Below are positions 1 through 7,048 of a DNA stretch of 13,005 nucleotides, in pieces. Source of the stretch: Candidatus Latescibacterota bacterium (GTDB taxonomy: Bacteria; Latescibacterota; UBA2968; GCA-2709665); NCBI GenBank assembly GCA_030746455.1, contig JASLMQ010000791.1:1-13005 (forward strand), written 5' to 3'. Numbering within the stretch: the first letter of the stretch is position 1; every line of letters starts with the position of its first letter. The notes under the pieces were generated by a model, which searched no databases, was not told where the DNA came from, and was given only the letters and a program-made list of their open reading frames with translations. A program made the position numbers and the translations under genes.

Positions 1-139
1 CTCTCAAGCTCGCCTCTGAGACAGCTCGCCAATCCGTCCTACGGTGAACCACCAACCGGAGAGCCGTGTGCGGGAAAACCGCACGCACGGTTCGGAGGGG
101 GGAGGGGCCGGGAACTCAACCGGCCCTTCCTACCCCTAT
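1..139 (+). mobile_element. Group II intron 3' end (domains V and VI)
   Basis: The last part of a group II self-splicing intron, whose 5' part and any reverse-transcriptase gene would lie left of the window. Domain V is at 61-93. GAGCCGT (61-67) pairs with ACGGTTC (87-93), followed by a 2-nt bulge (85-86), an upper stem 68-73/79-84 and a GAAAA loop. The catalytic-triad AGC is at 62-64. Domain VI is at about 97-135. Stem 105-111/120-126 is extended by 100-104/127-131. A single unpaired A132 sits just below it, followed by pairs 97-99/133-135. A bulged adenosine 7-8 nt before the 3' end is the expected branch point. The 3' boundary is placed at 139 (an AY end), with 140 possible. The intron could be intact and mobile or a remnant; the window cannot tell. 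Bases 1-60 are assigned to it only by position. Confidence 0.82.
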
Positions 140-469
140 CACCGCGCGATCTCTGATGTGCTGAGCGGCGGAACAACTCCACAGGTCACTTGGCCAGGAT
201 GTCACATTTGTGCCCCAATGGCTATCTGCTGCCGAGGCACTGGATCCCGGCTCGGAGGCCGGGATGACAGACGTTGGTGGCGGCGGCTGGAGGGCCGAGC
301 GAAGGCCCCGGTCAGAAAGCTCTATCCGACCACCGCCATACCCCCTGCGTCTGCCTCGAGAAGGGCAAACACTTTTCGATTTCCTGCAGGTCAGTATCGG
401 TGTCTATCGGTGCCTGTCCCGGCTGGCATTGCGGTTGTCATTCCGGTATGTGGTAGGTCGGAGCCGGGA
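140..469. other. Non-coding spacer between group II intron end and ligA
   Basis: About 330 bases with no credible gene; the open frames here lack any recognisable protein and run into the antisense of ligA. It holds two palindromic repeat copies (244-269 and 436-470). It also has an imperfect long inverted repeat: TCCGACCACCGCCATACC at 325-342 is nearly complementary to 445-463. A pair of GTCAC-T motifs lies 16 bases apart near 185-207. No promoter or U-tract terminator was seen. Confidence 0.6.
244..269 (+). repeat. Dispersed palindromic repeat, copy 1
   Basis: ATCCCGGCTCGGA (244-256) followed by CCGGGATGACA (259-269). The core is a hairpin in which TCCCGGC pairs with GCCGGGA. A second, longer copy lies on the opposite strand at 436-470. 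Similar GGATCCCGG...CCGGGATGACA palindromes are common dispersed elements in bacterial genomes, by recollection rather than search. Confidence 0.6.

Positions 470-470
<1 letters not shown>
436..470 (-). repeat. Dispersed palindromic repeat, copy 2, touching the ligA stop
   Basis: On the minus strand it reads ATCCCGGCTCCGA (470-458), then 11 bases, then CCGGAATGACA (446-436). It shares the two outer blocks of the copy at 244-269 in opposite orientation. Its first base is the last base of the ligA TAA stop. TCCCGGCT at 417-424 can also pair with AGCCGGGA at 462-469, giving a larger structure directly downstream of ligA. It might shape the 3' end of the ligA transcript, but no U-tract follows. 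Confidence 0.55.
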
Positions 471-2584
<2,114 letters not shown>

Positions 2585-2617
2585 TCACAGCTCGAGGTTG
2601 GGCAGGGAGGGAGCCCG

Positions 2618-2989
2618 CTATGAGATGCCGAGGAGCTGGCGGGCCGGGTCGAGCAACTCCTCGGCCTGGAAGGGCTTGCCGAGGAAGTGGGCGATCCCGA
2701 ATTCCTTCAGGTCATCCGTGACCGCGGGGGAGAGGTAGGCCGAGATGACGATCATGGGCGTTTCACGGTTGGGATTGTCCTGGGAGGCGATGGCCTCCAC
2801 CACGCTCGCGCCGTCCAGGGAGGGCATGTTGAGGTCGACCGTGATGAGATCGTACTTGTTTTCGAGGAGCTCGTTGAGGGCAGCCTGGCCGTCGCCGATG
2901 AGACGGACCTCGCACCCGAGCACCTGAAGCAGCTCGCCGATGGACTCACGGACGAGCTTCTGATCTTCGATGACAAGGGCGCGTTTCAT
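2618..2989 (-). CDS. Single-domain response regulator (CheY-like receiver)
   Basis: A stand-alone phospho-receiver domain of 123 residues with no output domain. It would take a phosphoryl group from a histidine kinase and act through protein contacts. All receiver landmarks are present: acidic pair E8-D9 (VIEDQ), phospho-acceptor D52 in VDLNMP, switch S83 (VISAY) and K105 in GKPF. The ATG at 2989 is chosen because the domain starts directly after it; an upstream in-frame start at 3019 would add ten residues encoded by a dispersed repeat. There is no Shine-Dalgarno sequence in front of this ATG. No kinase lies nearby, so the partner is unknown. A promoter at 3110-3137 gives a leader of about 110 nt that contains the repeat at 3003-3056. 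Confidence 0.93.
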   Translation of the reverse strand: MKRALVIEDQKLVRESIGELLQVLGCEVRLIGDGQAALNELLENKYDLITVDLNMPSLDGASVVEAIASQDNPNRETPMIVISAYLSPAVTDDLKEFGIAHFLGKPFQAEELLDPARQLLGIS

Positions 2990-3002
2990 AGAAGGCGAAA
3001 TG

Positions 3003-3056
3003 CAACCACAGATGAGCACAGATAGACACGGATCAGGGGGCGGGAAGTCCCGCCTT
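3003..3056 (+). repeat. Composite dispersed repeat, copy B
   Basis: An ACCACAGATGAGCACAGATA-type block (about 3003-3035) followed by GGCGGGAAGTCCCGCC (3041-3056), a palindrome with 7-bp arms. It has the same two-part layout and orientation as the element at 2538-2577. It occupies the 5' leader of the response regulator, starting about 13 bases upstream of its ATG. This sequence type is recalled as a widespread intergenic repeat in environmental bacterial genomes. Confidence 0.6.
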
Positions 3057-3109
3057 CAGGGGGCGAACCATGAGACGGTCCTGAGAGCCGGGAGCCAACT
3101 ACTGCCGGA

Positions 3110-3137
3110 AACATAGTCTGTAGCGGAAGATTGTCAA
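3110..3137 (-). promoter_or_regulatory. Promoter for the response regulator
   Basis: On the minus strand, a perfect -35 TTGACA (3137-3132), a 16-bp spacer and a -10 TATGTT (3115-3110). The TGA inside the -35 box is also the stop codon of the Nudix gene. Predicted start of transcription is near 3103, about 114 nt before the response regulator ATG. Confidence 0.6.
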
Positions 3138-3610
3138 GAGCTTTGCAGGTGACGGTGGAGGGCGGCCCGGGCCTTCTGGAGCACATCGCGGAACTCCGCA
3201 TAGGTGCAGAGCGAAAGGGCCTCGTCGAAAGACAGCCATCGGGCACCGTCGAATTTGGGGTTGTCCTCCCTGCTGAGTGGGACCTCGCCCGAGGTCGACA
3301 CGGCCAGGTAGAAGGCGACTTCCTTGTGATGCGGCTTCGGGCAGTCGGGCTCCTGGAAGGTGTACTCGATCGTTCCGAGGTTCTCGACGATTCTGACCCG
3401 ATCGAGTCCCACTTCCTCGGCGATCTCCCGAAGGGCGGCGTCCCGGGGGGACTCACCTCTCTCGAGGTGCCCCTTTGGCAGGGTCCATTCCCCATCGGCC
3501 CTGTGCAGCATGGCCACCGAGGCATCGGCTGCGAGCCGGCTGACGACGATTCCGCCGGCCGAGCGGTGGTGGAAGGCCCCCGGGGTCTCGGTGATTTGAT
3601 CTTTGGGCAT
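3134..3610 (-). CDS. Nudix hydrolase (MutT / Ap4A-hydrolase-like)
   Basis: Hydrolyses a nucleoside diphosphate linked to another group, with Mg2+; the substrate cannot be read from sequence. The Nudix box is complete and in the expected place near residues 47-69: GHLERGE then REIAEEVGL, containing the G-x5-E-x7-RE-x2-EE-x-G residues. The preceding DGEWTLPKGH and the N-terminal SAGGIVV strand fit the diadenosine tetraphosphate / MutT-like branch, which often acts in nucleotide-pool sanitation. The length of about 158 residues is typical. ATG at 3610 is used; a GTG two codons upstream (3616) is equally possible, as neither has a good ribosome-binding site. An extended -10-like TGCTATCAA near 3639-3647 could start a nearly leaderless transcript. 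Flanked by non-coding DNA on both sides, it looks monocistronic. Confidence 0.93.
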   Translation of the reverse strand: MPKDQITETPGAFHHRSAGGIVVSRLAADASVAMLHRADGEWTLPKGHLERGESPRDAALREIAEEVGLDRVRIVENLGTIEYTFQEPDCPKPHHKEVAFYLAVSTSGEVPLSREDNPKFDGARWLSFDEALSLCTYAEFRDVLQKARAALHRHLQSS

Positions 3611-3668
3611 GGGCACCAGGTAGGCGCATGCTCCGGACTTGATAGCATGCCGTGAGAAGTGGGTAGCT

Positions 3669-3698
3669 AGAAGCGGTCAGCCATCAGCATTCAGCTGA
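3669..3698 (+). repeat. Heptamer NNTCAGC array, left arm
   Basis: After AGAAGC come three consecutive 7-base units GGTCAGC, CATCAGC, ATTCAGC (3675-3695). The matching inverted array is at 3767-3800, and a third lies at the right end of the window. The two arms bracket about 70 bases without genes. Confidence 0.65.
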
Positions 3699-3766
3699 AC
3701 CGGCGAGTTGCGCACTATCGCGCGCCCATTACGGTAGTCACCTTCTGGCGCATCCATTGATCTGGC

Positions 3767-3800
3767 TTAGCTGACAGCTGATAGCTGAATGCTGCTTCTC
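3767..3800 (-). repeat. Heptamer NNTCAGC array, right arm (inverted)
   Basis: Read on the minus strand it gives GAGAAGC, then AGC ATTCAGC TATCAGC TGTCAGC. This is the same heptamer period and the same AGAAGC edge as the left arm at 3669-3698, in opposite orientation. The pair could fold into a long imperfect hairpin around 3699-3766. Confidence 0.65.
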
Positions 3801-3833
3801 GCCTTCTGGCGGTACTGATAATCTGTCCAATGA

Positions 3834-3855
3834 GTTCCAGGCCTTCACCTGGAAC
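3834..3855. other. Hairpin, 8-bp stem
   Basis: GTTCCAGG (3834-3841) and CCTGGAAC (3848-3855) form a perfect stem with a 6-nt loop, about 30 bases beyond the larger hairpin at 3884-3915. No U-tract adjoins. It may be a second, back-up stem in the 3' region of the HU gene. Confidence 0.4.
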
Positions 3856-3883
3856 CCAAGATACTTCCAGGCCTCTACTCAGA

Positions 3884-3915
3884 GAAGCCCGCAGGCCTTC
3901 GGGCCCGCGGGCTTC
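3884..3915 (-). terminator. Strong hairpin downstream of the HU-type gene
   Basis: GAAGCCCGC (3884-3892) pairs with GCGGGCTTC (3907-3915). After one mismatch, GGCC (3894-3897) pairs with GGCC (3902-3905) around a four-base TTCG loop (CGAA in the minus-strand RNA). It lies about 80 nt beyond the HU stop codon. The minus-strand RNA continues TCTGAGT, so there is no proper U-run. Termination by this hairpin is inferred from its strength and position. Confidence 0.55.
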
Positions 3916-3996
3916 ATCGTTAAAGTGCGAATTGTTCAGGTTCTCCAGATGTCCAGGGTGATGCTGTCAAGCCAGGAACAACGCGTGAGCTGTATG

Positions 3997-4335
3997 CTAT
4001 TGGGCTTCTCCTTGCTCGGGGGGGGTGTCCGTTGCGGGGTCCTCGATCGGCTTGTGCAGCTCTTCCTTGAGGAGCTTCCCGGGCCGGAAATGCGTCTTGC
4101 GCCGTGCGGGCACGTAGATGATCTGACCTGTCCTGGGGTTTCGGGCAGCCGGTTTGGGACGGGTCTCCTTTACCTGGAAAACCCCAAACCCCCGGATCTC
4201 GATCCGATGGCCCTCGATGAGGCTTTCCCGCATGGCCTCGAAGACGGTGTCGACCATCTTCGAGGCGAGGTTTTTCTTGCACGAGGTGTCCTGACTGACC
4301 CTCAGCGCAAGATCCTTCTTGGTGGTTGTCGCCAA
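3997..4335 (-). CDS. HU/IHF-family nucleoid DNA-binding protein
   Basis: A small dimeric, histone-like protein that bends DNA. Its 112 residues give a complete HU fold of about 93 residues plus an acidic, proline-rich tail (IEDPATDTPPEQGEAQ). KKDLA opens the helical dimerisation part. The core signature RIEIRGFGVFQV is at about residues 44-55. The DNA-contacting arm carries RNPRTG at about 65-70, and the fold closes with FRPGKLLKEEL. It is closer to the generic HU/IHF-like type than to a clear IHF alpha or beta subunit. The start is a TTG codon, decided by a perfect AGGAGG with a 6-base spacer; no ATG fits. It has its own promoter at 4460-4488 and a leader of about 118 nt with three ATATCG repeats, a possible target for autoregulation (inference). 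A strong hairpin lies downstream. Confidence 0.96.
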   Translation of the reverse strand: MATTTKKDLALRVSQDTSCKKNLASKMVDTVFEAMRESLIEGHRIEIRGFGVFQVKETRPKPAARNPRTGQIIYVPARRKTHFRPGKLLKEELHKPIEDPATDTPPEQGEAQ

Positions 4336-4340
4336 TGGTT

Positions 4341-4347
4341 ACCTCCT
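4341..4347 (-). promoter_or_regulatory. Ribosome-binding site selecting the TTG start of the HU-type gene
   Basis: AGGAGGT on the minus strand (4347-4341). The AGGAGG core is 6 bases from the TTG at 4335-4333. It is the best Shine-Dalgarno sequence among the minus-strand genes here and fixes the non-ATG start. Confidence 0.8.
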
Positions 4348-4459
4348 TGCTGGGGACCGATATCGGCATATCGAGGGCAAGATATCGCGTACAAGGCAGA
4401 TTGGGACCAGGCGGAAGGCCTCATCAGGGCCCTCCCTAACGACAGCCAGCAATGCGCTT

Positions 4460-4488
4460 ATATTAACATAATCAATGGGTTGTGTCAA
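4460..4488 (-). promoter_or_regulatory. Promoter for the HU-type gene
   Basis: On the minus strand, a perfect -35 TTGACA (4488-4483), a 17-bp spacer and a -10 TAATAT (4465-4460). It sits in a short AT-rich island that begins only 9 bases after the UbiA-family stop codon. HU is therefore expressed independently of the operon upstream. Predicted start of transcription is near 4453. Confidence 0.7.
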
Positions 4489-4497
4489 GCGAAAATC

Positions 4498-5373
4498 TCA
4501 GAATCCGCCGAGGAGGATGGCGAAGAGCCCGAGCACCATGCCCGCCTTGAGAAGCTCGCCCAGGCGTCTGTATCGGTGAGGGGACCTGCCGCGCCAGAGG
4601 GCGACAAGGACACAGGCCAGCAGGATATCGAGCAGGAGCACGCCGGCCAGGTAGGCCATCCCGTAGATCCCATAGCGGTAGGGCAGGGGGGTGAGGATGG
4701 CGAGGACGAGGTAGGTGGCCGTTACGAGCCCAAGGGCCCTGTTGCGGCCCCAGGAGAGGGGCAGCGTGGACCCGCGGAGCAGACGGTCGCCTTCCCTGTC
4801 CTCCACGTCCTTGAGGATCTCGCGACCCAGGTGGTAGAGGAGGGCGAAGGCGGCGGGTATCAAGGCCTGCGGCGCGTTGCCGACCGCGGCCCCACCGTAG
4901 AGGAACGACAGGCCGCAGAGCAGGCTGACCAGCAGGTTTCCAAGGAGGGGAATACCCTTGAGGTGCACGTTGTAGGCGACGAGGGCGGTGACGGCGAAGG
5001 CGGCAACGAGGGTAGCGGGCCTCGGAAGGAGGAAGGCCAGTGCGAGGCCGAGCGCGGTGCAGAGCACGGCCAGGAGGCGTCCGATCCGGGCCGGCAGACG
5101 TCCTGAGGGCAGGGGCCGGAGGGGCTTGTTGATCCGGTCCGCCTCCCTGTCACGGAGGTCGTTCAGCACATTTCCACCGGCCATGATCAGGGATGCGGAC
5201 AGGCCGGCAATCAAGAGGGTCGGGGAGAGGGTGTGAGAGCCCAGCCATCCGCCCAGCAGAACGGACGCGAAGGTGAGAGCGCAGTTGACGGGCCTGAGGA
5301 TCTCGGCCGCTGCGCGCAGTCGGGGACAGGCGGGGGCAGCAGCGTGCTCAGGTATCGCGGGCTTCGAGCACAT
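4498..5373 (-). CDS. UbiA-family membrane prenyltransferase
   Basis: An intramembrane aromatic- or glyceryl-prenyltransferase that joins a polyprenyl diphosphate to an acceptor. Both Mg2+-diphosphate motifs are intact. The first is NDLRDREAD (NDxxDxxxD) followed by RINKPLRPLPSGR. The second is DVEDREGD (DxxDxxxD). Eight or nine hydrophobic segments span the roughly 290 residues, the usual family size. The INKPxRPxPSG stretch resembles archaeal-type digeranylgeranylglyceryl phosphate synthases and their bacterial homologues more than UbiA or MenA, but the acceptor is not provable from sequence. ATG 5373 is preferred because GAGG lies nine bases upstream; ATG 5382 would add three residues. The gene overlaps the end of the XPB gene by 26 bp, implying translational coupling. 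No quinone- or lipid-pathway genes lie beside it. Confidence 0.92.
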   Translation of the reverse strand: MCSKPAIPEHAAAPACPRLRAAAEILRPVNCALTFASVLLGGWLGSHTLSPTLLIAGLSASLIMAGGNVLNDLRDREADRINKPLRPLPSGRLPARIGRLLAVLCTALGLALAFLLPRPATLVAAFAVTALVAYNVHLKGIPLLGNLLVSLLCGLSFLYGGAAVGNAPQALIPAAFALLYHLGREILKDVEDREGDRLLRGSTLPLSWGRNRALGLVTATYLVLAILTPLPYRYGIYGMAYLAGVLLLDILLACVLVALWRGRSPHRYRRLGELLKAGMVLGLFAILLGGF

Positions 5374-7042
5374 CGGAGGCATCCTCGATGACGTACTTGT
5401 ACCCCTGCTCCGTCAGAAAGGTCTGACGCTTCCGGGCGAACTCCTGCTCTCGGGTGTCGCGCGTCACGATGGTGTAGAAGTGGGCCAGGCTGCCGTCGCT
5501 CTTGGGTCTGAGGATCCGACCGAGCCGCTGGGCCTCCTCCTGGCGAGAGCCGAAGGTGCCCGAAATCTGGATGGCCACGTTCGCGTCGGGGAGGTCCACG
5601 GCGAAATTCGCCACCTTGGAAACGATCAGGAGGTCGATCTCGCCCTTTCGGAACTGCCCGTAGAGCACGTCGCGTTCGCCCGCCGGGGTCTTGCCCGTGA
5701 TGACGGGTGCCTTGAGGCGCTTGACCAGGCGGTCGAGCTGATCCAGGTACTGCCCGATGACCAGGATCTGGTCTCCCTTGTGCCTGCGGAGGAGCGATTC
5801 CACCAGAGCGGTCTTCTGGGGGTTTTCGGAGGCGATCCTGAATTTGGCCCGTCCCCCGGCCATGGCATACTCGAGTCGGAGGTCCTGCGGAAGCTTGACC
5901 CGGATCTCGCAGCACTCGGCGGTCGCGATCCATCCCTTGGACTCCAGCTCGCGCCACGGGACATCGTAGCGCTTCGGGCCGATCAGACTGAAGACGTCGG
6001 TCTCCAGCCCGTCCTCCCTCACGAGTGTGGCGGTAAGGCCCAGGCGGCGCCTGGCCTGGAGCTCCGCGGTGAACCGGAACACGGGCGCGGGCAGCAGGTG
6101 CACCTCATCGTAGATGATGAGGCCCCAGTTGCGGTCGTTGAAGATCCGGAAATGGGGGAAGTCGTCGGTCTTTCTCCTGCGGTAGGTCAGAATGTTGTAG
6201 GTTGCGAGGGTGACCGGACAGATGTCCTTCCGCTCCGCGGAGTACTCGCCGATCTGGTCCGGGGCGAGGCTCGTCTTGTCCAGCAGCTCCGCCTTCCACT
6301 GGCGCGAGGCCGTGATGTTGGTGGTCAGGATCAGGGTCTGGAACTGCAGGCGCTCCATCGCTGCGATGCCCACGATGGTCTTGCCCGCCCCGCAGGGCAG
6401 GACCACCACGCCACTGCCTCCCTCCGGCCCCCCGCCGGCGTGGAAGATGTCGGCGGCCTCGGCCTGGTAGTCGCGAAGGGCGAACGGCCTCCCCGAGGCA
6501 GCTGTCTCCAGGCGCGACAGCGTGAGCTTCGCGCCCGGCAGGTAACCGGCCAGGTCCTTGACCGGGAAGCCGATCCGGATGAGCGCCTGCTTGAGGTGGC
6601 CCCGGTAAAGGGGGTCGACCTGTATCCTGCAGTCGTCGAGCCGCTCTCCGAGATAGGGCTGCACGCCCCGCTGCCGCCAGATCTCGGTGATGATGATGGG
6701 GTCGTCCGATGAGAGGATCAGGTCCTTCTCCGAGCGGTCCAGCTGCACGCGTCCGTACCGGGAGATGGTATCCTGGATCTCTACGACGACGTTCTGCGGG
6801 ATCTCGTATTTGCTGAACCGCTCCAGGACTTCGGCGATTTCCGGCGCCGTGAATCCGGCGGCCGCCGCGTTCCAGAGGGACAGGGGGCTCACGCGATAGG
6901 TGTGGATGTGCTCCGGGCTCTTCTCGAGCTCCGCGAACCGCGCCAGCAGGTCGCGCGCCTCCTCATAGTACGGGCTTCCGACCTCGACGAGGACGGTGAG
7001 ATCGCTCTGTACGATGAGCGGGTTGTCGGGAGTGTAGGCCAT
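5348..7042 (-). CDS. XPB/Ssl2-type DNA repair helicase
   Basis: A superfamily 2, 3'-5' DNA helicase/translocase of the XPB family, known from eukaryotic TFIIH, archaea and scattered bacteria, where it is linked to nucleotide excision repair. Length is 564 residues. The N-terminal part (1-180) is the XPB-specific damage-recognition-like region. RecA-like domain 1 has Walker A PCGAGKT (216-222), the Walker B box DEVH (312-315), TATL (337-340) and the XPB-diagnostic RED motif (R342-E343-D344). RecA-like domain 2 ends in motif VI QRLGRILRP (505-513). All ATPase residues look intact. No Bax1-type nuclease partner is in the window. It starts 6 bp after the symporter stop and overlaps the prenyltransferase, so all three probably share the promoter at 8638-8666. 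The Shine-Dalgarno sequence is poor, consistent with coupling to upstream translation. Confidence 0.96.
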   Translation of the reverse strand: MAYTPDNPLIVQSDLTVLVEVGSPYYEEARDLLARFAELEKSPEHIHTYRVSPLSLWNAAAAGFTAPEIAEVLERFSKYEIPQNVVVEIQDTISRYGRVQLDRSEKDLILSSDDPIIITEIWRQRGVQPYLGERLDDCRIQVDPLYRGHLKQALIRIGFPVKDLAGYLPGAKLTLSRLETAASGRPFALRDYQAEAADIFHAGGGPEGGSGVVVLPCGAGKTIVGIAAMERLQFQTLILTTNITASRQWKAELLDKTSLAPDQIGEYSAERKDICPVTLATYNILTYRRRKTDDFPHFRIFNDRNWGLIIYDEVHLLPAPVFRFTAELQARRRLGLTATLVREDGLETDVFSLIGPKRYDVPWRELESKGWIATAECCEIRVKLPQDLRLEYAMAGGRAKFRIASENPQKTALVESLLRRHKGDQILVIGQYLDQLDRLVKRLKAPVITGKTPAGERDVLYGQFRKGEIDLLIVSKVANFAVDLPDANVAIQISGTFGSRQEEAQRLGRILRPKSDGSLAHFYTIVTRDTREQEFARKRQTFLTEQGYKYVIEDASDVLEARDT

Positions 7043-7048
7043 GGTGGG

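Noticed and set aside
3669..3800. CRISPR array
   Set aside because: The units are 7 bases long with 2 variable bases, far from repeat-spacer dimensions, and there are no cas genes.
3925..5106. 393-residue plus-strand open frame
   Set aside because: Antisense to the HU and UbiA-family genes, crossing their intergenic promoter; Glu/Gly-rich shadow frame.
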